A stretch of DNA of 64,000 nucleotides from Fervidobacterium pennivorans. GTDB lineage: Bacteria; Thermotogota; Thermotogae; Thermotogales; Fervidobacteriaceae. The notes under the pieces are model-generated. The model saw only the letters and a list, made by a program, of their open reading frames with translations, made no database searches and had not been told where the DNA came from. Below, piece after piece: positions 51,696 to 61,317 of the stretch. Position numbers and translations under genes: made by a program. Position 1 is the stretch's first letter. Each line of letters begins with the position of its first letter. The DNA lies in the NCBI RefSeq assembly GCF_001644665.1, contig NZ_CP011393.1:1882001-1946000 (forward strand), read 5' to 3'.

Positions 51696-52760
51696 TCATA
51701 CGTTGAACCTTATCGTTATTATATCACCATCTTCAACAATGTAATCTCTTCCAACAAGCTTCATTAATCCGGCATCTTTAACCGCCTTCTCGGAACCAAG
51801 CCGAACCAGGTCATCGTACTTTATAACCTCGGCTCGAATAAAACCTCTTGCCAAGTCGCTATGAATAACGCCTGCTGCATCGACTGCTGTTGCACCTTTT
51901 CTGAGCGTCCATGCGCGTACTTCGTCTTTACCAACAGTAAAGAAGGAAATCAATCCAAATTGTGTGTAGAGTGCTCTGGATAGTCTTTCTATACCTGTTT
52001 CATCTGTGCCCAATTCTTTGAGAAACTCCATCTTCTCTTCTTCGCTCAAGGCGTTCAGCTCCATTTCAAGCTTACCACATAGTTCGACATACGCAAACCC
52101 GTTGTCTTGACAAAGTTTTATAACTTCATCCTTTGTTTCATAACTCTTTTCAGAGAACTGTTCCTCATCGACGTTTACTACTACACCTATCGGTTTCAAG
52201 GTAGTAAGTGAAAACCCTCCAAGCATCTTTTTTTCTTCATCCGTAAGTCCAATTTTCGATAAAAGTTGCTCGTTCTCTAACGCCTCCTGTATGCGTTTTA
52301 ACAACTTTAACTCTATCTCTTCCTTTGGTTCGAGCTTTCTCTTTGCGTTTTCTAATCTACCAATCCTATTTGTCACTACATCAAGGTCCCTGAAAAGGAA
52401 TTCATTCAAAGTTGCTTTGAGCTGGTCAATAGGTTTTTCTACCTCAGGGTATGGTACACTATCGCTTTTAAATGCTCTAACCACGATAAGCATTGCTTCA
52501 ACATTTTGAATTGCGTTAAATACCGCCGTTCGTTCCTTGATATCTTTTATCTTCAAAGCCAGCGTATCGAAAAACTCTAAAGTTGCATAAGTCACCTTCT
52601 TTGGTTCATACATCTTTGCAAGAATATCCACTCGCTTATCATGGACCTTTGCAGTTCCTTTTTGATGCTCTTGAGAAAAGAGGTCTACCTCAAGTCCTGT
52701 GAGCAAAGAAAATATTGTCGTCTTACCAACCTGCGAAAGTCCAACAATACCTACTTTCAT
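51696..52760 (-). CDS. ychF: YchF-family nucleotide-binding protein (Obg-like ATPase)
   Basis: 354-residue P-loop protein that binds ribosomes. Walker A is GLSQVGKTTI; VGVVVNVDEEQF stands where GTPases have NKxD, the feature behind ATP preference in this family. The C-terminal TGS domain is present (LRKGATAVDAAGVIHSDLAR). It is shorter in the G-domain than most YchF (about 363 residues). Confidence 0.93.
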   Translation of the reverse strand: MKVGIVGLSQVGKTTIFSLLTGLEVDLFSQEHQKGTAKVHDKRVDILAKMYEPKKVTYATLEFFDTLALKIKDIKERTAVFNAIQNVEAMLIVVRAFKSDSVPYPEVEKPIDQLKATLNEFLFRDLDVVTNRIGRLENAKRKLEPKEEIELKLLKRIQEALENEQLLSKIGLTDEEKKMLGGFSLTTLKPIGVVVNVDEEQFSEKSYETKDEVIKLCQDNGFAYVELCGKLEMELNALSEEEKMEFLKELGTDETGIERLSRALYTQFGLISFFTVGKDEVRAWTLRKGATAVDAAGVIHSDLARGFIRAEVIKYDDLVRLGSEKAVKDAGLMKLVGRDYIVEDGDIITIRFNV

Positions 52761-52762
52761 TC

Positions 52763-53725
52763 CTACTCCTCCTTAAACACCTTTATTAGTGTTGCGATGC
52801 GTTCGTTTCTGTTATGTTTTTTGAGTGTCTCCATGAATTCAGAATTCCTCTCAGCACGAGCAATTGCTATTAATTTTCCGTTATGAAAAACCTGGATTAT
52901 TTGGTCCTTTTTGAAATTTTCGTATTCTACAATGTCTTCAACCTTTGGCTGAACACCGTTATAAATTTTCTCTTGGCTTTTCACAACTATTCTTGGGAAA
53001 TCAAGCACTTTTTCCAACGGAATTAAGCTTTTGATAATCAGCTCCCGTAAACTTTCAAAAACTTGGATATCTAAATTCTTTACTTCCGGTATCATTATCG
53101 CATCATCGACTACAAATCTTCCAACTGATAATCTTCTGAGCTCTGTTGCAGTTGCTCCGCACCCCAACTTGTAACCTATATCCATGCATAGGCTTCTTAC
53201 ATAAGTACCAGAAGAGACCTTAGTAACAAATTCAACCTCAGGTAAGTTAATTTTTACGTCCCATATGTCGTATATTGTTACTTCACGCGGTGGAAGATTT
53301 ATAATCTTCCCTTCTCGTGCAAGTTCGTACAGCTTTTTGCCTTGATACTTCTTAGCCGAGTATGCTGGTGGAACTTGTCTGTATGTTCCTATAAAAGATT
53401 TTATCGCACCCAAGACTTCCCCTTCAGAAAGTTTCGAAACCTCATCAGAATGTTCTTCCATTATTTGACCAGTTATATCAAAGGTATCGGTGATTACACC
53501 CAATTTGAACTTTACCTTGTAGACTTTGTCTTCATGTTGAAGATACTCAAGTAACTTTGTCGCCTTTCCCACACCAACCACAAGAAGACCCGTTGCGAAC
53601 GGGTCGAGCGTTCCAGCATGTCCAACTTGTTTTATTCGAAGCAGTTTTCTCACTCTCTCAACAATATCGTGAGACGTTGGTCCTTTTTCTTTATCCACAA
53701 GTAGTATTCCCGAAACTGTTGACAC
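52763..53725 (-). CDS. truB: tRNA pseudouridine(55) synthase
   Basis: 320-residue TruB. The catalytic aspartate is in GHAGTLDPFATGLL; KGPTSHDIVERVRKLL and the C-terminal PUA-like part are typical. It makes the T-loop pseudouridine 55 found in nearly all tRNAs. The start is GTG 53725; ychF follows after 2 bp. Confidence 0.95.
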   Translation of the reverse strand: MSTVSGILLVDKEKGPTSHDIVERVRKLLRIKQVGHAGTLDPFATGLLVVGVGKATKLLEYLQHEDKVYKVKFKLGVITDTFDITGQIMEEHSDEVSKLSEGEVLGAIKSFIGTYRQVPPAYSAKKYQGKKLYELAREGKIINLPPREVTIYDIWDVKINLPEVEFVTKVSSGTYVRSLCMDIGYKLGCGATATELRRLSVGRFVVDDAIMIPEVKNLDIQVFESLRELIIKSLIPLEKVLDFPRIVVKSQEKIYNGVQPKVEDIVEYENFKKDQIIQVFHNGKLIAIARAERNSEFMETLKKHNRNERIATLIKVFKEE

Positions 53726-53758
53726 ACCATCACTCCAAGTCTTGCTTATACTATTAAA

Positions 53759-54760
53759 TTACCAGTTTTCCAAGAACCTGATATCGTTTCTAACCAAGTC
53801 CCTGATATCTTTTACACCATATTTCACCATTGCAATTCTTTCTATACCAAGTCCAAAAGCTAGTCCACGCCATTCTTCAGGGTCGTAGCCCACGTTCTTA
53901 AATACGTTAGGATGAACCATTCCTGCACCAAGCACCTCAAACCATCTGTTGTTAAAGTATATATCAACCTCAAAACTCGGTTCAGTGAATGGGAAGTAAC
54001 TTGGTCGGAGTCTTACCTTTGTATGTTCACCGAGTAACCTTCTTGCAAATTCTTCCAAGAAATACTTCAAGTGCTTTACCGTAACATCATGGTCAACGTA
54101 CAAACCTTCCATCTGTGTAAACATTGGAAGGTGTGTGGCATCGTAGTCTCTTCTGTAAACTCTACCTGGTGCGACTATTGCAAGAGGCGGTTTCCTTGAG
54201 AGCATGGTACGTATCTGGACAGGCGAGGTATGTGTTCTTAACATGTACTCATCGTTGATATAGAAAGAATCGTGCGCATCCCTTGCAGGATGCCATTCTG
54301 GAGTGTTGAGCGCATCAAAATTAAACCAAGGCTGTTCGATTTCCGGACCTTCAACCACGGAAAAACCCATCGAAATGAATATATCCTCTAATTCTTTCTG
54401 GACCTTTGTAATTATATGCAGATGTCCACGAGACCTGCGTGCTCCAGGCATTGTTGGGTCAACCCAGAGTTTCTTGTAAAGCTGCTGTTTCTCGGTTTCC
54501 ATTAACTGACTCTTTCTTTCCTCAAGTAAAACTTCTATTTGGTCCTTTAGCTCATTAACAACCTTTCCAAAGTTCGGTCTTTCTTCAGGTGGTAAATCCT
54601 TGAGCTTTTTCATCAACGAAGTAACAACACCTGATTTTCCAAGGTACTTTACCCTCAAGTCATTGAGTTGTTTACTATCTGTTGCATTTGAAATCTCGCT
54701 TTTTGCGTTTTCAAGCATACTTTTGAGTTCTTCAGAGTATCCGGAGTATTCAGAAACCAT
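53759..54760 (-). CDS. pheS: Phenylalanyl-tRNA synthetase alpha subunit
   Basis: 333-residue catalytic subunit. Coiled-coil N-terminus (residues 1-85) binds tRNA-Phe; [29 protein letters not shown] and [13 protein letters not shown] are motifs 1-3 of the class II core. The usual partner pheT is not next to it: truB follows on the same strand, so the beta subunit must be coded elsewhere. Confidence 0.95.
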   Translation of the reverse strand: MVSEYSGYSEELKSMLENAKSEISNATDSKQLNDLRVKYLGKSGVVTSLMKKLKDLPPEERPNFGKVVNELKDQIEVLLEERKSQLMETEKQQLYKKLWVDPTMPGARRSRGHLHIITKVQKELEDIFISMGFSVVEGPEIEQPWFNFDALNTPEWHPARDAHDSFYINDEYMLRTHTSPVQIRTMLSRKPPLAIVAPGRVYRRDYDATHLPMFTQMEGLYVDHDVTVKHLKYFLEEFARRLLGEHTKVRLRPSYFPFTEPSFEVDIYFNNRWFEVLGAGMVHPNVFKNVGYDPEEWRGLAFGLGIERIAMVKYGVKDIRDLVRNDIRFLENW

Positions 54761-54791
54761 GTGTACGCCCCCTTGTTTATTTTACAGAAAT

Positions 54792-55625
54792 TTATCTTTC
54801 AAATTTTCCGAGTGCGTAAACAACTAATCCACCAACAGCAATCCAAAGAAGCATTCCGAAAACGTTACCTGAACCATGATAAGCCGGGGTTATGGGATAA
54901 AGTGAACCGGCAAGTAATCCCAGGATAAAATTCAAAACAGAGAGTTTGGCTTTTTCAAACCAAACCTTCAGAACTTTCGAAATAATTCCTATCCCTATCA
55001 AAACACCTATTCCAAGGGTGAGTAAAAAAAGGAAATCGGAAATAAGGAGCCCTCCGGTTAAAACTTTTGTCAACTTAGACACGGTCTTAATAGCTGCTTC
55101 GTAATATCCCATGAGCATCAGCAGTAGTGAACCACTAACTCCAGGTAAGACCATCGCCGCTCCCGCGATAACGCCAGCAAGAGCTAAAAAGACGTAGCCG
55201 AATCCACCTTCTACAGAAGTTACGTTCGATTGACCGCTTTTAAAAAGATACGGAGCCACAACTATCAGAAAACCAGCTACAAACTCAAAAAATCGAAATT
55301 GAGAAACCTCATTTCTGAAATTCCATAAAGAGAAAAGTATAAGCCCAAAGAAAAAACTGTAAGTGTAAAACGAATGATTTTGAAATGCCCATGTAAGTAA
55401 TTTACTTCCGGTTATAATGCCAACGGCAATTCCTAAGACAAGCGTTGCTATAAAATTGATATCTTTCCTACTAATTTTAAACGCCATTATATTGTTTATA
55501 ACATCGATAAACCTTTCAAAAATGCCCATTATAACAGCTATTGTTCCACCGCTGATACCTGGAATCACATTCGCCCAGCCCATGAATAGACCCGCCACGA
55601 TTGGTCTAAAAATTTCATCGTACAT
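54792..55625 (-). CDS. DUF368 family membrane protein
   Basis: 277-residue polytopic protein with about eight helices. WANVIPGISGGTIAVIMG and AAMVLPGVSGSLLLMLMGYY are the twin PG-x-SG signatures of DUF368. Members of this family have been linked to undecaprenyl-phosphate translocation (PopT/UptA group); that role is inferred here. It starts 11 bp inside the end of the phosphoesterase gene. Confidence 0.88.
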   Translation of the reverse strand: MYDEIFRPIVAGLFMGWANVIPGISGGTIAVIMGIFERFIDVINNIMAFKISRKDINFIATLVLGIAVGIITGSKLLTWAFQNHSFYTYSFFFGLILFSLWNFRNEVSQFRFFEFVAGFLIVVAPYLFKSGQSNVTSVEGGFGYVFLALAGVIAGAAMVLPGVSGSLLLMLMGYYEAAIKTVSKLTKVLTGGLLISDFLFLLTLGIGVLIGIGIISKVLKVWFEKAKLSVLNFILGLLAGSLYPITPAYHGSGNVFGMLLWIAVGGLVVYALGKFER

Positions 55626-56250
55626 CCCTGCAGTCCTCCTTTATAACGACTTTTTCGTTTACTTCAATCGCTGTCAATTTTCCACCGTACACACATCCTG
55701 TGTCTACACCTATTTTATCTTCGCCAAAATAAACATCTTCAAAGGGTGTATGTCCAAAAATAACTATAAAATCCAGGTTGTGTCGTTTAAGTATAAACTC
55801 CTCCCTAATCCATATCAAATCCCTCCGATCCTGTTTCTCAATTGGCACATTTGGTCTAACACCACCGTGAACAAATAAATATTTCCCTTCAATATGGTAG
55901 TATTTAGTGTTTCTGTAGAAATTCATGTGCTCTTCATTTGTTTCTAATTGAATAAGATTTCCGTAACTTCGAATTGTCGCCTGTGCTCCGTTTAAGTTCC
56001 ACAAGAAGATGTCGTCGTTATTATCGATAACATCAAGCAACATCTGTTCGTGGTTTCCTCTTAAAAAGACACACTGCGTTCTCCTAGAGAGTTGGAGCAA
56101 AAAGTCAACAACGCCCTTCGCATCTGGTCCTCTGTCTATGTAATCGCCAAGGAAGATTAACTTATCATACTCACCCGGTGATATCCTTTCTATCAATCTT
56201 TCTAGAGCTCTTAAACAACCGTGTATATCACCTATCGCCCATACTCCCAT
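55615..56250 (-). CDS. Metallophosphoesterase of the PPP type
   Basis: 211-residue phosphatase. Metal motifs GDIHGC, GDYIDRG, RGNHEQ and the later VHGGVRP and FGHTPF occur in the order seen in PrpA/ApaH-like serine/threonine phosphatases. It removes phosphate from proteins or from dinucleotide tetraphosphates. It lies 33 bp downstream of topA. Confidence 0.92.
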   Translation of the reverse strand: MGVWAIGDIHGCLRALERLIERISPGEYDKLIFLGDYIDRGPDAKGVVDFLLQLSRRTQCVFLRGNHEQMLLDVIDNNDDIFLWNLNGAQATIRSYGNLIQLETNEEHMNFYRNTKYYHIEGKYLFVHGGVRPNVPIEKQDRRDLIWIREEFILKRHNLDFIVIFGHTPFEDVYFGEDKIGVDTGCVYGGKLTAIEVNEKVVIKEDCRDVR

Positions 56251-56283
56251 TTAACCGAACTCCTCATCGATATTTTGTTTTTG

Positions 56284-58356
56284 TTATTTTTTCTTTCTTT
56301 TTTTGTAATTTCTTTTTTTACTGTATTTACTTGATGAATTCTTTCTTTGCGTATCACTTTCTTTGTTGGCTGCTTGCTGACTTTCTTGCTCTAACTCATC
56401 CTGTTCGTTTGAACTCTGCTCTTTCACCACATAAAGCTTATTACCATCTATGACTCCGAATATATCCGATTTTAAAGCCTTGTTTGTTTTACAATGTGGA
56501 CAGTGTAAGTATAAGCCGAACTTTCCAACTTTGAGCTTGTAGTTACCTGAACAATCTTCACACTGGATATCCGTATCAAAATCTATAGCGAAAAACTCAT
56601 TCTTGGCTTTTTCCAAATCTTTGTTGAATTCCTTAAGGAACGTCCTGACAACCTCTTTCCAATCCCTCTTACCGTTCTCAATTTCGTCGAGGTCCTTTTC
56701 CATCTCTGCGGTAAATCCTTTGTCCACTATGTCAGGAAACCTCTGCTCAAGATAATGGTTCACAACAAATCCAAGAATTGTGGGAACCAGTGTCTTTCTT
56801 TTCTTAACAACGTATCCTCTATCCAGAAGAGTTTGAATAATCGTTGCATACGTGCTTGGTCGACCTATACCTTCTGCTTCTAACGTTTTAACGAGTGAAG
56901 CTTCCGTGTATCTATCAGGAGGTGTTGTTTGTGATTCCGCTGTTTTAACTTCGACCGAGTACTCTTCGTTAACCTTAAGTTCCTTATGTTCTTCACTGGG
57001 TTCGTTGTCCAATGTGTAAATTTTTTCGAATCCATCAAATATCCGTTCTCTTATACTTGCCTCAAAAACGTAATTACCACTCTCAAAACCGTAGCTGTAC
57101 TGTTTGTAAACTGCGCTACTCATTTGCGATGCAATGAATCGCTTCCAAATCAGTTCGTATAATTTACGGTGGTCGCTATCCAACAGTTCTTTCGCCTTTT
57201 CTGGGGTGATATTTATATCAACTGGTCTAATACACTCGTGCGCATCCTGTATTTTTCCCTTCGTCTTCGAGCTTTTCTTAGAAGTTTCGCTTGCAATTTC
57301 ATTTAGGTATTCTTTCCCGAAATTTCTCAAAATGAACGCTTCTGCAGCCTCTTTCGCCTCGTCAGAAACTCTCGTTGAATCTGTTCTCATGTAGGTTATA
57401 AACGCTATGTGACCTTCTTTTGTATCAACGCCTTCGTACAGTTCTTGAGCTATTCGCATCGTTTTGGAAACTGGGAAGCCGAGCTTGCTTGCCGCATCTT
57501 GTTGCAACGTACTGGTTATAAACGGTGCAGGTGGATTTTTCTTTACTTCCTTGATATCTATATCCACTAAACGGACGCTTTTTACGTGCTTGACTACATC
57601 TTTTGCAATCTCTTCATTTATGTCTGTGGGTTTCACCTTTTTACCGTCTATCTTTGTTAAGTAAGCTTTTAAACCCGCGATATCTATCCAAACCTTGAAA
57701 TACTTCTGCGGGACAAATCTAAGCCTTTCCCTTTCGCGTTCACAGATTATCTTCAGAGCTGCCGATTGGACTCTTCCCGCACTCTTTGCATCCTTTATGA
57801 TACGCCAAAGAAGAGGGCTAATCATGTAACCCACTATTCTGTCAAGCACTCTTCGAGCAAGCTGTGCATTGACTTTGTTCATGTCTATCTCCCTTGGGTT
57901 CTTAACAGCTTCCTTTATCGCGCGCTCGGTAATTTCGGTGAATGTAATCCTGTTCCTTCCCTTAACCCCAAGGATTGTCGAGAGATGCCAAGCAATAGCT
58001 TCCCCTTCCCTGTCCTGGTCGGAAGCGAGTAATACTTCTTTCCCTGAAGTTATCTTCTTTATCTGTTCGACAACACTCTCTTTGCCGGGTATAATCTCAA
58101 AGTCTAGTTTAAGCGAATCAAGGTCTACACCGAACTGTTTTTGTGGAAGGTCTCGGATGTGACCTTTTGAAGATATGACTTGATAATCACTTCCAAGAAT
58201 TCGCTCTATTGTTTTCGCTTTCGCGGGTGATTCAACGATAATAACTTTTTTCTTTTCAGTCTTTGAATCTTCGTTTCCGTGTTGTTCCTCTGTACCCCGT
58301 CGGCGGTTCTGTTTCTCTAATTCGTCTCTTTTATCTTTGGTCTTAGATTTTGCCAT
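56284..58356 (-). CDS. topA: DNA topoisomerase I
   Basis: 690-residue type IA topoisomerase that relaxes negative supercoils. TOPRIM motifs VESPAKAKTIERIL and DQDREGEAIAWHL; the active tyrosine is in IAFITYMRTDSTR. A single C-terminal zinc ribbon (CEDC and CPHC) follows, then a long lysine/serine-rich tail to the end. Highly charged N-terminal extension of ~35 residues. Start at ATG 58356 (AGTAGGTGA ahead). Confidence 0.95.
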   Translation of the reverse strand: MAKSKTKDKRDELEKQNRRRGTEEQHGNEDSKTEKKKVIIVESPAKAKTIERILGSDYQVISSKGHIRDLPQKQFGVDLDSLKLDFEIIPGKESVVEQIKKITSGKEVLLASDQDREGEAIAWHLSTILGVKGRNRITFTEITERAIKEAVKNPREIDMNKVNAQLARRVLDRIVGYMISPLLWRIIKDAKSAGRVQSAALKIICERERERLRFVPQKYFKVWIDIAGLKAYLTKIDGKKVKPTDINEEIAKDVVKHVKSVRLVDIDIKEVKKNPPAPFITSTLQQDAASKLGFPVSKTMRIAQELYEGVDTKEGHIAFITYMRTDSTRVSDEAKEAAEAFILRNFGKEYLNEIASETSKKSSKTKGKIQDAHECIRPVDINITPEKAKELLDSDHRKLYELIWKRFIASQMSSAVYKQYSYGFESGNYVFEASIRERIFDGFEKIYTLDNEPSEEHKELKVNEEYSVEVKTAESQTTPPDRYTEASLVKTLEAEGIGRPSTYATIIQTLLDRGYVVKKRKTLVPTILGFVVNHYLEQRFPDIVDKGFTAEMEKDLDEIENGKRDWKEVVRTFLKEFNKDLEKAKNEFFAIDFDTDIQCEDCSGNYKLKVGKFGLYLHCPHCKTNKALKSDIFGVIDGNKLYVVKEQSSNEQDELEQESQQAANKESDTQRKNSSSKYSKKRNYKKRKKK

Positions 58357-58460
58357 AACTTTCACCTACTTCCTTATCATTACATATGCATATAACATTT
58401 CAAAGTCGAGCAAACAACAATTCAAGATTCACATAACCACATTTGTTTTTTTATTTTCAT

Positions 58461-59444
58461 TTATTTAAGGAAGAATCTTCTGCTAAGATTGGAGTCGTAT
58501 TCGCTCCAATCTTTTTCCTTATCCTCCTTGTCTATTATCTGCATTACACGATTAATCTTGGAATCCATATTTTCAATAAAATGAAGCACAAGTGCCTCGG
58601 GAGTTTTTGGTAACACAGGTGAACCCCACTCAAATTCACCATGGTGGGACGCGATAAGGTGTTTTAATTTTAAGAACTTCTCATAGGATATTCCCCTTGC
58701 CTTTTGAGCAAGCATTTCGATTCCTATGACGATATGTCCTACCAATTCGCCTTCAGTTGTCACTTCTATACCATTGGAGTTAACTGCATATTCCTTAACC
58801 TTTCCAATATCATGTAACAATGCACCTGTTACGAGCAAATCTCTATCAAGTTGATTGTAAATCCTACAGACACTATCCACAAGTTTCGCAACAGACAACG
58901 AATGCTCCAACAATCCACCTTTGTACGCATGATGTATCCTCATTCCAGCTGGTGAACTTTTAAACATCTCCACAAAATTTTTGTCTTCGACAAAGAATCT
59001 TTGAAGAATTGTCTTGTAATCTTCGTCTCGGATTGTATCAATCAGCCTTAGAACTGATTTATACATTTCTTCAACATTTTCAGCGCTCCTAACAAAACGC
59101 TCAATATCGTATTCGTTTTCAGAAAGTTTCTTTATAGCGTCTTGCTCGTTTAAAACATTTATCTGTACACGCTCTTCGAAATACACAACTTTTCCTCTGA
59201 CATTAACAACGTGCCCAACCTGGAGTTTTTCGTCGTTAGCTTCGGCGTTGTACCAGTCAACAGCTCGGACGCTTCCGGTTCTGTCTTCCAACGTTAAGAG
59301 AAGAAACTTCTTACCATCTTTTGCTTCTTGGAGTTTTTTGCTCTTAATCTTGTATATTCCATCGATTTCTTTGTCAATCCAGTTTCTCAATTCCTCCACG
59401 TAAGGAGACCTAAGCTTTTCTAGAGCCTCTCTAAATCCGTTCAC
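58461..59444 (-). CDS. YhaM-like 3'-5' exoribonuclease (OB fold plus HD domain)
   Basis: 327 residues. OB-fold at residues ~30-110 (LTLEDRTGSVRAVDWYNAEA), then an HD domain with GGLLEHSLSVAKLVD, GALLHDIGKVKEY, and HHGEFEWGSP, the ordering seen in Bacillus YhaM. It trims RNA 3' ends or single-stranded DNA. GTG start 59444 overlaps the alr stop by 4 bp, so both are made together. Confidence 0.9.
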   Translation of the reverse strand: MNGFREALEKLRSPYVEELRNWIDKEIDGIYKIKSKKLQEAKDGKKFLLLTLEDRTGSVRAVDWYNAEANDEKLQVGHVVNVRGKVVYFEERVQINVLNEQDAIKKLSENEYDIERFVRSAENVEEMYKSVLRLIDTIRDEDYKTILQRFFVEDKNFVEMFKSSPAGMRIHHAYKGGLLEHSLSVAKLVDSVCRIYNQLDRDLLVTGALLHDIGKVKEYAVNSNGIEVTTEGELVGHIVIGIEMLAQKARGISYEKFLKLKHLIASHHGEFEWGSPVLPKTPEALVLHFIENMDSKINRVMQIIDKEDKEKDWSEYDSNLSRRFFLK

Positions 59445-60535
59445 AATTCCAACCCCTCGTATTTTCTTGGTACCCGTTCGGAAATTCTGCAGGTTACCTC
59501 GTAGTTTATCGTACCTACTAGTTTTGCTATTTCTTCAGCAGTAATTTGGTTAACGCCTTGCTTGCCAATCAAAACAACCTCATCGCCTATCTTAACATCT
59601 TCCAAATGGCTAACGTCTACCATAAACTGGTCCATACAGACTCTTCCAACGATTGGACATTTTTCCCCGTGTATTAATACATATCCCTTGTTCGATAAAC
59701 TTCTCCAATATCCATCAGCGTATCCAACAGGAATAGTCGCAATTCTCATTTCAGTATATGCGGTGAACGTTCTACCGTAACTTACCGTGTCTCCAGGTTT
59801 TATGGTTTTCACGTGTGAAACAACTGTTTTCCATGAGAGTACGGGTTTCAATTTATCGCTCCTGACGGTATCACCTGGTTGTAAACCGTAACTTGCAATA
59901 CCAACCCTGACGTAATCGAAGCAATTGGCAACTTTTGATATACCAGCACCACTGTTGCAAACATGTTTTATCTTGACATCCAAATCGAGCTTCGAAAACT
60001 CTTCTGCCTGCTTTTTAGTAAATGCTACATCCGACTCTTCCAAACTATCAGCCACAGCAAAGTGAGTATAGGCTCCCTCAACTTCAAATCCGGCTTTCCG
60101 TGCCGCTTCAACAAACTCTGTCGCTTCGGCAGGAAGAATACCTAATCTGCGCATTCCAGTGTCTATTTTTACGTGACATTTTGGCTTGAATGCTTCTTTC
60201 GAATACCGCCAAAGTTGTTCCCAAGAGTAAAGTGTTATGGTTATATTTTGTTTGTAAGCTATTTGAAGCATGTCTGGTTCTATGTAATTAAAAACTAGAA
60301 TGTTAGACTTCAAACCGTGTTTTCGCAATTCAACTGCTTCTTCTAAGAATGCTACCGCAAAATAGTCTATTCCTGCCCGCTCTGCTGCTTTGGACAGTAT
60401 AACTGCACCATGGCCATACGCATTTGCTTTAACAACAGGCATAACCTTTGCTGGTGCACAATGCTCTTGGAAGAAACGGAGGTTGTCGATATAATTTCTA
60501 ACATTTATCACAGCGTATGTTCTTCTACTTTCCAC
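59441..60535 (-). CDS. alr: Alanine racemase
   Basis: 364-residue PLP enzyme that supplies D-alanine for peptidoglycan. The PLP lysine is in PVVKANAYGHGA and the catalytic tyrosine in DTVSYGRTFTAY; AGIDYFAVAFLEEA and RVGIASYGLQPGD are also conserved. GTG start 60535 (GGAGGCGCTGCTT ahead). Confidence 0.95.
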   Translation of the reverse strand: MESRRTYAVINVRNYIDNLRFFQEHCAPAKVMPVVKANAYGHGAVILSKAAERAGIDYFAVAFLEEAVELRKHGLKSNILVFNYIEPDMLQIAYKQNITITLYSWEQLWRYSKEAFKPKCHVKIDTGMRRLGILPAEATEFVEAARKAGFEVEGAYTHFAVADSLEESDVAFTKKQAEEFSKLDLDVKIKHVCNSGAGISKVANCFDYVRVGIASYGLQPGDTVRSDKLKPVLSWKTVVSHVKTIKPGDTVSYGRTFTAYTEMRIATIPVGYADGYWRSLSNKGYVLIHGEKCPIVGRVCMDQFMVDVSHLEDVKIGDEVVLIGKQGVNQITAEEIAKLVGTINYEVTCRISERVPRKYEGLEL

Positions 60536-60556
60536 AAGCAGCGCCTCCCAATCCTT

Positions 60557-60913
60557 CTATTTAACCATATTTCTCGAACTGTTTGGAAAAACCACCTTCA
60601 CACCCTCAATAGGTGGTAGTCTATACACCTTCCACCGTGTTCTTATCCTTGTTTCGAAAAACCCGTCTTCAACGTCAATTATATCACTTAAGGGGATTGA
60701 AAAGTATATTGTTGAAAGTTTGTCCTTTGAAACCTCCAACTTTAATATAAAACTCTCTATCAAAAAGAAGACGAGTCCAGCGTAAGCTGTCAGAAGTGCA
60801 AAGAGCATTAAATTCGATAACTGCAAAGAAAAAAGATAGAGCACAACAGGTGTGCTCAAAATTATCGCTAAAAGTATTAAAGCTTTATACCAGTTTTTTA
60901 CTCTCAAAACCAT
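60557..60913 (-). CDS. Small membrane protein with PH-like tail, unknown
   Basis: About 118 residues with two membrane helices (LILLAIILSTPVVLYLFSLQ and MLFALLTAYAGLVFFLIESF) and a C-terminal beta-rich stretch (DKLSTIYFSIPLSDIIDVED) like small bPH-type proteins. The ribosome site is weak. Lies between rpmB and alr; no family is recognised. Confidence 0.6.
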   Translation of the reverse strand: MVLRVKNWYKALILLAIILSTPVVLYLFSLQLSNLMLFALLTAYAGLVFFLIESFILKLEVSKDKLSTIYFSIPLSDIIDVEDGFFETRIRTRWKVYRLPPIEGVKVVFPNSSRNMVK

Positions 60914-60934
60914 AATCATCACTCATTTGCTTTC

Positions 60935-60960
60935 AAAAAAAGCGGGGTGTTTCCCCGCTT
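60935..60960 (-). terminator. Intrinsic terminator after rpmB
   Basis: AGCGGGG-TGTTT-CCCCGCT with T-run on the minus strand side, just after the L28 stop codon. Confidence 0.85.
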
Positions 60961-60961
60961 T

Positions 60962-61183
60962 TTATGCCTCTACCGCTACGGATTGTGATTTGCTTACGTA
61001 CCTTTTGACCTTACCTGCTTTTAAACAGCTTGTACAAACGTTCATCCTTTTCACCGTTCCGTCTTCAAGTAGAACTCTCACTTTTTGAACATTCGGCTTG
61101 AACCATCTGTTTGTGTGCCTGTTGGAGTGGCTGACATTCTTACCTGCTCTTGGTTCTTTTCCGCAAATTTCACACTTTGCCAT
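60962..61183 (-). CDS. rpmB: 50S ribosomal protein L28
   Basis: 73-residue ribosomal protein. [20 protein letters not shown] and HRWFKPN-type loop ([18 protein letters not shown]) followed by [12 protein letters not shown]; two CxxC pairs form a zinc site. AAAGGAGGAAGCGGTC precedes the ATG. Its leader holds a hairpin (ACCACG/CGTGGT near 61235-61258). Confidence 0.96.
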   Translation of the reverse strand: MAKCEICGKEPRAGKNVSHSNRHTNRWFKPNVQKVRVLLEDGTVKRMNVCTSCLKAGKVKRYVSKSQSVAVEA

Positions 61184-61260
61184 GACCGCTTCCTCCTTTA
61201 TTTTGATTTTAATTGCTATATCAGTCGAGTAACACCACGGTAGGAACCACTACGTGGTAT

Positions 61261-61288
61261 ATTATACCAATTCTCTTTGCAAATTCAA
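61261..61288 (-). promoter_or_regulatory. Promoter of rpmB
   Basis: On the minus strand TTGAAT (61288-61283), 16-bp spacer, TATAAT (61266-61261). Confidence 0.75.
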
Positions 61289-61317
61289 GTAGTTTTTTTT
61301 TGGCACCTAGGTTAATT

